From positions 122,187-186,186 of the forward strand of contig NZ_KB899413.1 of NCBI RefSeq assembly GCF_000378205.1: DNA of 64,000 nucleotides, written 5' to 3'. Numbering within the stretch: position 1 is the first letter of the stretch; every line of letters begins with the position of its first letter. Below the pieces are notes generated by a model. That model made no database searches, was not told the DNA's origin, and saw only the letters and a list, made by a program, of their open reading frames with translations. A program made the position numbers and the translations under genes. Below, one piece after another: positions 37,121 through 46,314 of this stretch. The stretch is from Sediminispirochaeta bajacaliforniensis DSM 16054. Its GTDB lineage: Bacteria > Spirochaetota > Spirochaetia > DSM-16054 > Sediminispirochaetaceae.

Positions 37121-38056
37121 CTATACATCGGGATAGCCCTCCGACGATTCATCATGGGAGGCAGCACAAGAGCCCCGGGGATGAAACTGTTCGTGGGTAC
37201 TACGAAGGGTCGGATCATCGATATGGGTGTAGATCTGGGTGGTCGAAATATCGGAATGGCCAAGCAGTTCTTGAACGGAACGAAGATCGGCTCCACCGGC
37301 AAGCAAATGCGTGGCGAAGCTGTGACGCAGGGTGTGTACCTTCCCATCGACCCCGGCAAGAAGCGAGAACTGTTTGAAACGCTTCCATACGTTTTTACGG
37401 GAGAGGGGCGTTCCCCTTCTGCTGAGGAATAAAGCATCTGTGGGATGAAAACTCTTTGCCAAAAGGGGCCGGGCATCGGTAAGATAGCGTCCGATCCATT
37501 TTCTGGCCTCATCCCCTAAGGGGACAACACGTTGTTTCGACCCCTTTCCTGTAACCCTGATAATCCCATCCCGAAGGTAAAGCGATCCAGCTGAGAGGCC
37601 TACAGCCTCGGAAACCCGCAAACCAGCCGAATAGATGAGCTCAAAAAGGGCCCGATCCCGCAGCCCCTCAGGAGTTTCCAGAGGGATGGCGTTCAGAAAG
37701 GCTTCAACCTCTTCTATGCTCAATACCGAGGGGAGGCTACGTCCAAGCTTGGGAGCGTCTACCATCCGTGCAGGATTATCCTGCCGATACTCCTCCGAAA
37801 CAAGAAAATCAAAAAAACTTCGCATGATCGACACCAATTTGGCAATGGTGTGTTTATCGCTTCCCTCCTCGAAACGGAGGGTGAGATAGTCGACCAAATC
37901 GGCATCACCGGCCGAGAAAGGGGTCTTCCCTTCTTCCTCAAGCCAGCCGAGAAGACGTGAGATAGCGGACACATAGCTCTCCCGGCTTAGGGGTGCCAGG
38001 GAAAGAACGGCACCGAGATGAGCATCATAATCCCGCAAAAGCGTCTTACCGGTCAT
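37121..38056 (-). CDS. xerD: Tyrosine recombinase XerD
   Basis: 311 residues with the same two-domain plan as the other Xer protein here. Catalytic residues: Arg in SAGLRVSEAVG, Lys in VTGKGSKQRVVPL, HTLR in [13 protein letters not shown], His in LLGHSDISTT and Tyr in QIYTHID. The tail TLRSTHEQFHPRG is XerD-like. It is 12 bp after ftsZ and 16 bp before the lipoprotein gene. With xerC 1.7 kb away, both dimer-resolution recombinases are in the division operon. The C-terminal extension after HPRG is probably disordered. Confidence 0.9.
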   Translation of the reverse strand: MTGKTLLRDYDAHLGAVLSLAPLSRESYVSAISRLLGWLEEEGKTPFSAGDADLVDYLTLRFEEGSDKHTIAKLVSIMRSFFDFLVSEEYRQDNPARMVDAPKLGRSLPSVLSIEEVEAFLNAIPLETPEGLRDRALFELIYSAGLRVSEAVGLSAGSLYLRDGIIRVTGKGSKQRVVPLGDEARKWIGRYLTDARPLLAKSFHPTDALFLSRRGTPLSRKNVWKRFKQFSLLAGVDGKVHTLRHSFATHLLAGGADLRSVQELLGHSDISTTQIYTHIDDPTLRSTHEQFHPRGSCAASHDESSEGYPDV

Positions 38057-38068
38057 ACCCTTTGCCTG

Positions 38069-39247
38069 CTACTTTTCGCCCTGCTGTCCGGCGGCCTTGC
38101 GGTCCCGCAATACCGTGGGAATCCCCAAATCTCCATCCTCCGAATTTCGCCCGAGAAGATAACTCGGACTGACTCCCTGACTCATACCCCGCTGGAGCTT
38201 GATCCAATCTTCGTACTGAATCACCTCTTCATTCTGCTCTTCGGGAACTTCGGGCATGATCTTCTCACTTGCGGCGTCGAATCCGGTGGCGACAACCGTA
38301 ACGGTGATGGTATCTTCCAAGGCTTCGTCAACAGACTGGCCGGGGATGATGAGAGCATCATCGTCCGCGTTGGCGGTGATGATCTTGATAACCTCTTCAT
38401 ACTCGGTCAGGGAAAGATCGAGCCCTCCGGTCACATTTACGAGGATACCCTTGGCCCCTTCGATGCGCGCATCCTCAAGCAGAGGATTGTTGATGGCGTT
38501 GGTCGCCGCATCAACGGCACGATTATCCCCGCTACCGACACCGATCCCCATGAGGGCATCGCCCCTTCCCTTCATGATGGTCCTGACATCGGCAAAATCG
38601 ATATTAATCTCACCAGGCTCGGTGATAAGTTCACTGATTCCCTGAACTCCCTGACGGAGCACATCGTCGGCAAGCATGAAGGCTTCGCGAATGGTGGTAT
38701 TTCTTTCCACTATTTTCAATAGATACTGGTTCGGAATGGTTATGAGGGTATCTACCTGTTCCCGCAGTCGCGCGATCCCCTCTTCGGCAAGCATCATCTT
38801 CCGCTTGCGCTCAAAATCAAAGGGCTTCGTTACCACGGCAACGGTAAGAGCATCGAGTTCCCTGGCGATCTGCGCAACAACGGGAGCGGCTCCTGTTCCC
38901 GTACCACCGCCCATACCGGCGGTGATGAAGACCATATCGGCCCCGCGAAGGATCTTGGCGATCTCCTCTTTCGACTCCTCGGCAGCCTCCCGCCCCTTAT
39001 CGGGAACGCCTCCGGCACCGAGCCCGCCAGTTGCCTTTTCGCCAATCGGCAACTTTATCTTTGCCTTCGAACGGCTGAGGGCCTGAAGATCGGTGTTTAT
39101 CGCAATAAACTCCACCTTTTTCAGGCCGCTTTCGATCATGCGGTTGACGGCATTACTTCCGCCTCCGCCCACCCCGACCACCTTGATGACCGTAGGTTCG
39201 CTCTGATCCATCTCAAAGGATCCCTGTTCAACAACTTCAATCTGCAT
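38069..39247 (-). CDS. ftsZ: Cell division GTPase FtsZ
   Basis: About 392 residues, the tubulin-like protein that builds the division ring. The GTP-binding signature [15 protein letters not shown] is at about 111-125 and the N-terminal [14 protein letters not shown] is intact. A short linker leads to a C-terminal peptide [11 protein letters not shown] that would bind FtsA. The start at 39247 has GGGAGGGGG just upstream; the frame extends to 39301 without support. The 94-bp gap to ftsA is the largest in the division cluster and contains a perfect 8-bp hairpin. Confidence 0.97.
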   Translation of the reverse strand: MQIEVVEQGSFEMDQSEPTVIKVVGVGGGGSNAVNRMIESGLKKVEFIAINTDLQALSRSKAKIKLPIGEKATGGLGAGGVPDKGREAAEESKEEIAKILRGADMVFITAGMGGGTGTGAAPVVAQIARELDALTVAVVTKPFDFERKRKMMLAEEGIARLREQVDTLITIPNQYLLKIVERNTTIREAFMLADDVLRQGVQGISELITEPGEINIDFADVRTIMKGRGDALMGIGVGSGDNRAVDAATNAINNPLLEDARIEGAKGILVNVTGGLDLSLTEYEEVIKIITANADDDALIIPGQSVDEALEDTITVTVVATGFDAASEKIMPEVPEEQNEEVIQYEDWIKLQRGMSQGVSPSYLLGRNSEDGDLGIPTVLRDRKAAGQQGEK

Positions 39248-39281
39248 AGCCCCCTCCCAGAAGCATCTAAAGTGCCTTTTA

Positions 39282-39316
39282 CCGAAGAGCAAACACACCA
39301 CATATCCCCTCTTCGG
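39282..39316 (-). promoter_or_regulatory. Intergenic hairpin between ftsA and ftsZ
   Basis: On the transcribed strand CCGAAGAG and CTCTTCGG form a perfect 8-bp stem with a 19-nt loop, in the 94-bp ftsA-ftsZ gap and 35 nt upstream of the ftsZ start. The sequence after it (TAAAAGGC) is not a terminator T-run. It could be a processing or stability element that adjusts the FtsZ to FtsA ratio; the function is inferred. Confidence 0.45.
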
Positions 39317-39341
39317 CCGTTAGCTATTTTCAATCTCTATG

Positions 39342-40562
39342 TTAGAAAAACTCCTTCATCCAGTTTTTCAATTTCGCCATCATACCGCTTCCGCTTCTTC
39401 TCGGGGAGACGGAAGCTCCTCCCTCACTCTGTATCTGGGCGGCCTCATAAAGGACAAGGCCCACCGCAGTAGAGTAGATCGGCGTCTGATAAACATCGGA
39501 AAGCCCGCCCAATTTCGTCGGAACGCCAACCCTTGCGCGTCTTCCGAATATCTCCTGAGCAAGCTCCGCCGCACCGGGGATCATTGCCCCGCCGCCGGTG
39601 AGGACCACCCCGCCGCCGAGATGACGCAGGTAATCCTTTTTCACCAACTGCTCTTTAACAAGGTTATAGATCTCAGCCATTCTCGGCTGGATGATCTTAC
39701 ACACCTCACGGCGCTGAACCGTTACCGACGGCCAGCCGCCGATACCGCGAATCACCACATCCTCATCCTTGTCGACAAGGGGCAAATAACAGACCCCGGA
39801 TTCCCGTTTAATACGTTCGGCTGCCTCGTTGGGAATTTTCAGCATAAAGGAGAGATCGCTGGTAACCTGCCCGCCCCCAAGAGCAAGTACGTTGGTGTGG
39901 TAGGGAGCACCATCGATGTACACAAGGATATCGGTAGTCCCCCCCCCAAGATCGATCAGCAGAACCCCCATCTCTTTTTCTTCTTCGGTAAGGACCGCTC
40001 CCGCCGCAGCCAGAGGCTGGAGAACAATATCCTTCACCCGAAAACCGGCACGGTTCACACATTTAAGCAAATTCTGGGCGCTGGTCACCGAACCGGTAAC
40101 AATATGGACCTCCGCCTCCAGTCGAATGCCAATCATGTCCAGAGGATCCTTGATCCCCCCCTGGTCATCTACGACAAACTCCTGCGGGATAACATGAATC
40201 ACCTCACGATCCATGGGGATGACGATCGCCTTGGCCGCATCGATAACGCGCCCAATATCCTCACGGTTGATCTCCCGTCCCTTACCGGTGACCGCAACAA
40301 CGCCCCGTGAGTTGATGCCCTCGATGTGCGCACCGGCAATGCCGGTAACCAAATGCAGCACCTCGCGACCGCTCATCATCTCGGCGGCTTCAATCGCGGA
40401 GGTCACCGACCGCATTGTCGATTCGATATTGATAACGACTCCCCGGCGCAGTCCCTCCGAAGGACTTGTTCCAACTCCGGTGATCTGGAGCCGGTTATTT
40501 TCATCGAATTCGCCGATAACGGCACACACTTTGGTCGTCCCGATATCAAGCCCAACGATCAT
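39342..40562 (-). CDS. ftsA: Cell division protein FtsA
   Basis: About 406 residues, an actin-like ATPase that tethers FtsZ to the membrane. MIVGLDIGTTKVCAVIG is the phosphate-1 loop, the FtsA-specific 1C subdomain follows (TGVGTSPSEGLRRGVVINIE), and VLLIDLGGGTTDILVY and VVLTGGGAMIPG are the remaining nucleotide motifs. The C-terminal KLKNWMKEFF is a typical amphipathic membrane-targeting helix. ATG 40562 is family-like but lies 19 nt from GGGAGGAG; a TTG at 40577 with better spacing may be the true start. Confidence 0.94.
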   Translation of the reverse strand: MIVGLDIGTTKVCAVIGEFDENNRLQITGVGTSPSEGLRRGVVINIESTMRSVTSAIEAAEMMSGREVLHLVTGIAGAHIEGINSRGVVAVTGKGREINREDIGRVIDAAKAIVIPMDREVIHVIPQEFVVDDQGGIKDPLDMIGIRLEAEVHIVTGSVTSAQNLLKCVNRAGFRVKDIVLQPLAAAGAVLTEEEKEMGVLLIDLGGGTTDILVYIDGAPYHTNVLALGGGQVTSDLSFMLKIPNEAAERIKRESGVCYLPLVDKDEDVVIRGIGGWPSVTVQRREVCKIIQPRMAEIYNLVKEQLVKKDYLRHLGGGVVLTGGGAMIPGAAELAQEIFGRRARVGVPTKLGGLSDVYQTPIYSTAVGLVLYEAAQIQSEGGASVSPRRSGSGMMAKLKNWMKEFF

Positions 40563-40578
40563 ATCATCAACCGGCAAG

Positions 40579-41397
40579 TCACTCCTCCCTAATCTTGTAG
40601 ACCACTTCCCCCGTCCGGAAATCGATCTCATCAAGTTTATCAACCATGTTCTGTTGCGACACCACGTCGAGAACCATCATTATATAGGTCAGCAGCTGCT
40701 CATCGATGGAAGTCCCAATTCGAACCCTAACTTTCCTGTGTGCGGGAAAGAGCAGCACTTCGTAATCATCACCGTTCTTTTTAATGAATTTTAGCTCAGA
40801 TATCAACCGGTAGAGCTCAGGAGAAGTATTTCTTACCTTTTCCAGATCCGAAAGAAAAGAGACAAGTGCGGAAGGAACGAACATTCGCCCCGATAACTTC
40901 GGAATCTCAATACCGGAGAGCACCGGCATCCCCGAACTCTCCTTACCAGGATAAGGAAACAAGACTCCGTCTGCAGATACAAACAGTGGAACACTCCGTC
41001 CGTCAAGCTCGGCAATGGTGGAGGCGACGGGAACACGCTCGGTGATGGAAATCGAAAGGGAACCGGGAAACTTTTTCTCCACAGCCGCCTTAGCAATAAA
41101 GGGCACGGATTCAAGTTTTCGCGCCACAATTTGCGGATCGATGGCAAGATAAGAGCCTCCGGAATCGATACCGGCTATCGAAAGTATCTCGGAATCGGAA
41201 AGAGGAAAGGAACGTCCGACATGGATAGTGATATCATTCACCACCAGGCGGGGAGAAATGACAAAGTGAAAACACAACTCCCCGAATAGAACCAAAAACA
41301 GAAAGAGGATAACGACAAAGAAGATCTTTTCAAGTCCGTTGGCGGATTCGCTGTTTTTTCTTCTAACCGAATCCTGCCAATAGGCAATGCTGCTCAT
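40579..41397 (-). CDS. ftsQ: Cell division protein FtsQ/DivIB
   Basis: 272 residues. A short cytoplasmic N-terminus, one transmembrane segment (about 25-48) and a periplasmic POTRA domain (VVNDITIHVGRSFPLSDSEI ... LAIDPQIVARKLESVPFIAK) followed by the FtsQ beta domain (SLSISITERVPVASTIAELD). It acts with FtsL and FtsB in the divisome. It overlaps ftsW by 4 bp. Sequence conservation is low, but position and topology make the call secure. Confidence 0.9.
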   Translation of the reverse strand: MSSIAYWQDSVRRKNSESANGLEKIFFVVILFLFLVLFGELCFHFVISPRLVVNDITIHVGRSFPLSDSEILSIAGIDSGGSYLAIDPQIVARKLESVPFIAKAAVEKKFPGSLSISITERVPVASTIAELDGRSVPLFVSADGVLFPYPGKESSGMPVLSGIEIPKLSGRMFVPSALVSFLSDLEKVRNTSPELYRLISELKFIKKNGDDYEVLLFPAHRKVRVRIGTSIDEQLLTYIMMVLDVVSQQNMVDKLDEIDFRTGEVVYKIREE

Positions 41398-42539
41398 GAA
41401 CGTAAGCTCCTATCCAATTCAGCTTCCCTGGAGACACCAAGGATGATACCACACATCATCATGGTCACAAGCACCGAAGACCCCCCGTTCGAAAAGAGGG
41501 GAAGCGGAAGCCCCGTCGCGGGAACTAATCCGCACACCACCGCCATGTTCAGCAGTGCCTGATAAAAAATAACGGATGTAAGGCCGAACACAAGGTAAAA
41601 ACCGAAACCGCTTTTATCCCGTATTTTGAAAGCGGTCATATAGCCGCGAACCGCAAAGGCGGTAAAAAGTGCTATAACGAAAAGAACGCCGAGAAACCCC
41701 GTCTCTTCTCCAAACACGGCAAAAACAAAATCAGAATGAGCCTCGGGAAGCCCACCAAGCTTTTTTGTTCCCATACCGAGCCCGCTTCCCCACAAGTGTC
41801 CACGGCTGAGGGCCGTTTGAGAGGCAAGGACCTGGTATCCCGTTCCCACAGGGTCGCCGTAGGGATCAAGGAAGGCAAGAAGTCTTCGCACCCGATGTTC
41901 CTTGGTAAACAAAAGCATGGCAAGAATCGGAAAAATCGTGATAAAGAGGAAGAAAAAGTGAATCAGCCTGACTCCTGCAACAAAAAACATGATGAGGGCG
42001 ACCAGAAGGACAAAGGCCGCTGTGGAAAAATCGTTCTGTAAATAGATCAGTGCGGTAAAGCCTCCAACCAAAAGGAGAGGAGGCAGGACTGCATTGCCGA
42101 AATCGTCGAGACGGTGTTCCTTTTTACTCATGATTCGTGCCACATAGAGCACTACGGCAAGCTTGACAAGCTCCGAAGGTTGAAAAGAATTGCCGCCGAG
42201 AAGAATCCAGCGTCGGGCCCCCATGATTTCCCTGCCGATGCCGGGAATGAAGGTAAGCACCATGAGAAAAAGTGTTCCGACAAGAATAAGGGGGACACTT
42301 TTCTCCCAGAAATCAAGAGAAAGCCGGGAAGAAACTACGGCAAGGACCAAGCCTATAACGAGGAACACAAGATGGCGGTCCAAAAAATGTCGAGGATTGC
42401 CGAAGGCTCGTTCCGCATAGAAATAGGAAGCCGAATAAAGCGCCGCGATTCCAATGCCGGCAAGCAGCAGCATGAGCACGAGGAGGATAAAGTCACTGTT
42501 TTTTCGTTCGATCTTTTCCGCTGCAAAGAGCCCGTTCAT
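41394..42539 (-). CDS. ftsW: SEDS-family peptidoglycan polymerase FtsW
   Basis: 381 residues with about ten transmembrane segments. SEDS signatures are present: GARRWILLGGNSFQPSELVK, LPEAHSDFVFAVFGEETGFL and PATGLPLPLFSNGGSS. FtsW polymerises septal glycan with its cognate transpeptidase FtsI, which is not in this cluster. RodA is the alternative within the family; the division context favours FtsW. It is 9 bp after mraY and overlaps ftsQ by 4 bp. Confidence 0.93.
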   Translation of the reverse strand: MNGLFAAEKIERKNSDFILLVLMLLLAGIGIAALYSASYFYAERAFGNPRHFLDRHLVFLVIGLVLAVVSSRLSLDFWEKSVPLILVGTLFLMVLTFIPGIGREIMGARRWILLGGNSFQPSELVKLAVVLYVARIMSKKEHRLDDFGNAVLPPLLLVGGFTALIYLQNDFSTAAFVLLVALIMFFVAGVRLIHFFFLFITIFPILAMLLFTKEHRVRRLLAFLDPYGDPVGTGYQVLASQTALSRGHLWGSGLGMGTKKLGGLPEAHSDFVFAVFGEETGFLGVLFVIALFTAFAVRGYMTAFKIRDKSGFGFYLVFGLTSVIFYQALLNMAVVCGLVPATGLPLPLFSNGGSSVLVTMMMCGIILGVSREAELDRSLRS

Positions 42540-42548
42540 GCTTCTCCT

Positions 42549-43628
42549 CTACTGAATCTTCAAGGTCGAGAGGCTGAGAATGGTAAACAGCCCTCCGAGG
42601 ATCCAGAACCTGACGACGACCTTTGTTTCGTCCCAGCCCTTCTTTTCAAAATGGTGATGAAGTGGGGCCATGCGAAACACCCGCTTCCCTCGAAGCTTGA
42701 AAAAAACCACCTGAATAATGACCGAAAGCGCTTCAAGGACAAAGACACCTCCGATGATCACCAGTAAAATCTCTTTTTTTGTCATAAGCGCAATGACACC
42801 GATGACCCCTCCTAATGAGAGGCTGCCGGTATCACCCATAAAAATCTCGGCAGGGTGTGCGTTATACCAGAGGAAACCGATGCTTGCACCCGCAAGGGCA
42901 AAGCAGAGTACCGTAAGTTCCGCACTCTCCGGCAAATAGGGAATCTGAAGGTAGGCGGCAAAATCGGCCCGCCCCGAGATATAGCTGATGGCGGCAAAGG
43001 AAAGCCCTACCAGAAGGATCAGTCCGGAAGCAAGGCCGTCGAGCCCATCGGTAAGATTGACCGCATTGCTGGTCCCCACCAAAATCAACATCCCAAAGGG
43101 AATATAAAAGAGTCCCATATCCAAAACAGGATTCTTTAAAAAGGGTAAATACAAAAGTGTGGTATGCGCATTACCGTTCAGGTAGAGCACCACCATAATA
43201 AGTAAAGAAAGAAGCACTTGAGCGGAAAATTTAAAACGCGCCTGCAGACCTTCGGAACTTTTGCGAAAGATTTTCAGATAATCGTCAACGAATCCGATAA
43301 GCCCAAATCCGAGAAGCGATATTAAAGCAATCCAGGTGAAACTATTGCTGATATCCTGCCAGAGAAGTACTGAAACAGAGAGAGAAAGAAGAATCATCAA
43401 ACCGCCCATGGTCGGCGTACCGCTCTTCGAAAGATGGGTAGCAGGGCCATCTTCTCTGATCACCTGCTCCGCCCTGCGTTTTTTCAATTTTCTGATAAGC
43501 CAGGGACCGAAAAGAAAAGAGATAAAAAGGGCGGTTACCGCTGCATAGGCACTTCTAAAGGTGATGTACTGAAATACATTAAAGGCGGAAAAGCGGGAAA
43601 CCAAAGGTAGTAACAATTCTTTAAGCAT
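42549..43628 (-). CDS. mraY: Phospho-N-acetylmuramoyl-pentapeptide transferase MraY
   Basis: 359 residues with about ten transmembrane segments. It makes lipid I from UDP-MurNAc-pentapeptide and undecaprenyl phosphate. Signatures include TMGGLMILLSL, GFVDDYLKIFRKSSEGLQAR (first Asp pair), NAVNLTDGLDGLASG and the C-terminal HHHFEKKGWDETKVVVRFW. It overlaps murF by 8 bp, and the two consecutive pathway enzymes are presumably coupled. Confidence 0.96.
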   Translation of the reverse strand: MLKELLLPLVSRFSAFNVFQYITFRSAYAAVTALFISFLFGPWLIRKLKKRRAEQVIREDGPATHLSKSGTPTMGGLMILLSLSVSVLLWQDISNSFTWIALISLLGFGLIGFVDDYLKIFRKSSEGLQARFKFSAQVLLSLLIMVVLYLNGNAHTTLLYLPFLKNPVLDMGLFYIPFGMLILVGTSNAVNLTDGLDGLASGLILLVGLSFAAISYISGRADFAAYLQIPYLPESAELTVLCFALAGASIGFLWYNAHPAEIFMGDTGSLSLGGVIGVIALMTKKEILLVIIGGVFVLEALSVIIQVVFFKLRGKRVFRMAPLHHHFEKKGWDETKVVVRFWILGGLFTILSLSTLKIQ

Positions 43629-45057
43629 GGAGAGACTCCTTTTCCTCGTGCTGCAAAAGGGGTATCAATCGTTCAAGTCCCATTGTTCTGCTTCCCTTAA
43701 GCAGGACAAGGTCGCCCTCCCTTACAAAAGCAAGAAGCTTTTCGGAAAGTTCATCAAATTGATTTTCGGAAAAATGAAGGATTTGCGACATGCTTCCCTG
43801 TTCTGAGATTTCCCGAAAGCTCTCCGACGTTTCCTCTCCGTACAGGAAAACAGCATCGACACCGGAAGCGGCAATGGCTTGCCCCGCTGCCCGATGAGCG
43901 TCAAGGCTTGAGGGACCAAGCTCTTTCATTGAGCCGAAGACAATAATCTTGCGTCCGTCCCACGGTAGTGATGCGATATATTCAAAAACCCGTTCGGAGG
44001 AATCGAGATTTGCGTTATAACAATCATCAAGAACGGAAATTGGCCCACGAAGCAGGCGGCATCTTCCGGTAACGGGAACAGCAGCCGATAAGGCAGCGCC
44101 TATAAGCTCGGGAGATACCCCAAGTTCGAAAGCAAGGGCGATAACGCCACAGCCATTTCGCAGGTTGTGCTGCCCAAGGAGGGGATAGTGAATCGAGACC
44201 CCACGGTACCGAAGGAGCCATCCTTCCGTCCCAAGATCTTCAACAGTCTCGAGTCCGGTAAGGGTGGCAGGGCCATACGGGCGAAAGGTAAGAGAGGGGT
44301 ACCGATTTTTCAGCGCATCGATACGGTCATCATCTTCGGGATAAAAGACAAAGCCCTCTCCCTGCATGTGCGCAAAAACCTTTGTCTTTTCCCGAAAGAC
44401 ACCCTCCTTACCGCCGAGAGGACCGCTATGTGCGGTACCGATATTGGTAATAAGAAGATGCTGAGGATGGTAGAGCGAGGAAAGCAGCTCCATCTCACCG
44501 ATTCGATTGATACCAAGCTCAAAAACACCAAAATAATCGGCAGGGCCAACTCCGAAGAGTGCCAATGGTAACCCAATCTCCGAGTTGAGGTTCCCCGGAT
44601 TTACCACAGTGGGAGCCTTCATCGACAAAACCGAACCAAGAAGCTCCTTTGTCGTGGTTTTACCGCTGCTTCCGGTCACTGCTATCCGAACAAGGCTATC
44701 GAAGCGGTCGATCCACCAGCGGGAAAGCCGTTGTAGAGCAACAAGAGGATCTTCGACTGCCATAACGACAAGTCCGGAGTGCGTTGCAAAGGTCGCCCAC
44801 CCCCCTTCGACACAAGCACTTTTTTTGTGATCAACCAATACGGCGGGAGCACCAGCCCGAACAGCTTCGGAAAGATAATGGTGACCATCCGCACGTTCCC
44901 CCTCCAGAGCGACAAAAAGATTCCCGGGTTTCACATTCCGGGAATCGATGGCGATACCGTCGATCGTAACAGTTTTTTTCTCGGAGGGGGAAAAGACTAC
45001 AGCACCGATAACGGCGGCAGCCTCCCGGGCTGAAAAGCCTTCCGTTTTTTTATCCAT
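43621..45057 (-). CDS. murF: UDP-MurNAc-tripeptide D-alanyl-D-alanine ligase MurF
   Basis: 478 residues. It adds D-Ala-D-Ala to the UDP-MurNAc-tripeptide in the cytoplasm. Mur ligase order is seen: N-terminal domain (about 1-105), central ATPase with P-loop TGSSGKTTTKELL and VVNPGNLNSEIGLPLALFGV, then the C-terminal Rossmann domain starting near TGRCRLLRGPISVLDDCYNA. NPGNLNSEIGLPL is typical of MurF. It overlaps ftsL by 8 bp and mraY by 8 bp. MurE, D, C and G are not nearby. Confidence 0.95.
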   Translation of the reverse strand: MDKKTEGFSAREAAAVIGAVVFSPSEKKTVTIDGIAIDSRNVKPGNLFVALEGERADGHHYLSEAVRAGAPAVLVDHKKSACVEGGWATFATHSGLVVMAVEDPLVALQRLSRWWIDRFDSLVRIAVTGSSGKTTTKELLGSVLSMKAPTVVNPGNLNSEIGLPLALFGVGPADYFGVFELGINRIGEMELLSSLYHPQHLLITNIGTAHSGPLGGKEGVFREKTKVFAHMQGEGFVFYPEDDDRIDALKNRYPSLTFRPYGPATLTGLETVEDLGTEGWLLRYRGVSIHYPLLGQHNLRNGCGVIALAFELGVSPELIGAALSAAVPVTGRCRLLRGPISVLDDCYNANLDSSERVFEYIASLPWDGRKIIVFGSMKELGPSSLDAHRAAGQAIAASGVDAVFLYGEETSESFREISEQGSMSQILHFSENQFDELSEKLLAFVREGDLVLLKGSRTMGLERLIPLLQHEEKESLHA

Positions 45058-45343
45058 CTGAAGCCCTCCGTATGGAAGGCAATTTTATTTCCAAAAGCGA
45101 TCGACCGCTTCCTTTTTTCAGGCCCAGTTCCCGGGCAATACGATCGATTCGTTCCGGGGCCCGTAGAATGGCAATATTGACAACGGTTCTTTTATTCTCT
45201 TCAAACAGCTCGGTCTGGCGTGCATGGAGCATTTCGACCTGTCCCATCAGATGGTCGTAGCGATAGACCTGATCCACCAGCAAAAATGCAGACACGGGCA
45301 ACGCAGCCGCAATCAATAAAATAAATACCCGTTTGTTGTTCAT
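45050..45343 (-). CDS. ftsL: Cell division protein FtsL
   Basis: 97 residues: a short cytoplasmic end, one transmembrane segment (about 6-24) and a coiled coil (about 28-60) followed by an APERIDRIARELGLKK motif, the typical FtsL/FtsB ending. FtsL would form a complex with FtsQ and FtsB. It lies immediately after rsmH (no gap) and overlaps murF by 8 bp. Assignment rests on topology, motif and the dcw position, since FtsL is poorly conserved. Confidence 0.85.
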   Translation of the reverse strand: MNNKRVFILLIAAALPVSAFLLVDQVYRYDHLMGQVEMLHARQTELFEENKRTVVNIAILRAPERIDRIARELGLKKGSGRSLLEIKLPSIRRASDG

Positions 45344-46291
45344 CTATCTATCCTCATCGATCAACTTCCGGACAACACGAAATTTGGCACTTCTCGACGG
45401 TGCATTGCCCCTCACTTCCTCTTCCGTCGGGCGTAACGGCTTCTTTGTCAGAATTTCAGCCGCAGTTACTCCCCTATCACTATCTATCGGCGCGCCTGAA
45501 GAGGATATGCACCCTTTCTTTTTATCCAAAAAGAAGTGCTTCACAATCCGGTCTTCCAGGGAATGAAAGCTTATCACACCCATCATGCCGCCGGGTCGCA
45601 ATCTGGCAAAAGCATCGCCCAAGGCCGATTCCAGCCTGGCAAGCTCACCATTAACCGCAATACGAAGGGCCTGAAATGTTCTGGTTGCGGGATGAATCCG
45701 GCCATGCCGGTACGACTGGGGTGATGCCGTCCAAATAACCTCTTCGAGTTCTTTGGTTGTGGCAAAGGGTTTACTTTGTCGTCGGGCCACAATAGCGGAA
45801 GCAAAACGTCGCGACAAACGCTCTTCCCCAAAACGGAATATAAGATCGGCCAGCTCGTTCTCCGGATATGTGTTGATAATATCCGCAGCCGACTGCTCAA
45901 GGTGTGCTTCAAGCCGCATATCAAGAGGCTCATCCTCTCGGAAGGAAAACCCCCTGCCCGATCTCTCATAATGAAAAACAGAAATACCAAGATCGAACAA
46001 AACGGCGTCGGGACGTTCATCTCCCAGTGGATAATCCCGGAAGAAAACATTAAACCAGGTGTTGAACAAACGCACCCTTTCCCCAAAGGGCGCAAGCCGC
46101 TGTCTGGCAACTTCCAGAATCTTCTCATCGGCATCCAGTCCGACAATCCGGCAACCCGGAAGCCGGGAAAGAAACAGCTCGCTATGCCCCCCCTCCCCGA
46201 GGGTGCAATCAACAAGCAATCCCTTGTCAAGGGTCGGAGAGAGATAATGAAAGGCCTCCTCCGACATTACCGACCGATGAACAATATCCAT
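45344..46291 (-). CDS. rsmH: 16S rRNA (cytosine-1402-N4)-methyltransferase RsmH (MraW)
   Basis: About 315 residues. The SAM-binding motif is VDCTLGEGGHSELFLSRLPG, and the family phrases DAVLFDLGISVFHYERSGRG and RTFQALRIAVNGEL are present. RsmH methylates C1402 in the decoding centre. I prefer the ATG at 46291 (MDIVHRSVMSEEAF), which has AGGGA 5 nt upstream and matches the family start; starts at 46306 and 46318 are possible. It follows mraZ closely, as in nearly all dcw clusters. Confidence 0.95.
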   Translation of the reverse strand: MDIVHRSVMSEEAFHYLSPTLDKGLLVDCTLGEGGHSELFLSRLPGCRIVGLDADEKILEVARQRLAPFGERVRLFNTWFNVFFRDYPLGDERPDAVLFDLGISVFHYERSGRGFSFREDEPLDMRLEAHLEQSAADIINTYPENELADLIFRFGEERLSRRFASAIVARRQSKPFATTKELEEVIWTASPQSYRHGRIHPATRTFQALRIAVNGELARLESALGDAFARLRPGGMMGVISFHSLEDRIVKHFFLDKKKGCISSSGAPIDSDRGVTAAEILTKKPLRPTEEEVRGNAPSRSAKFRVVRKLIDEDR

Positions 46292-46314
46292 GAACGTCCC
46301 TGTCATACCTGAAA

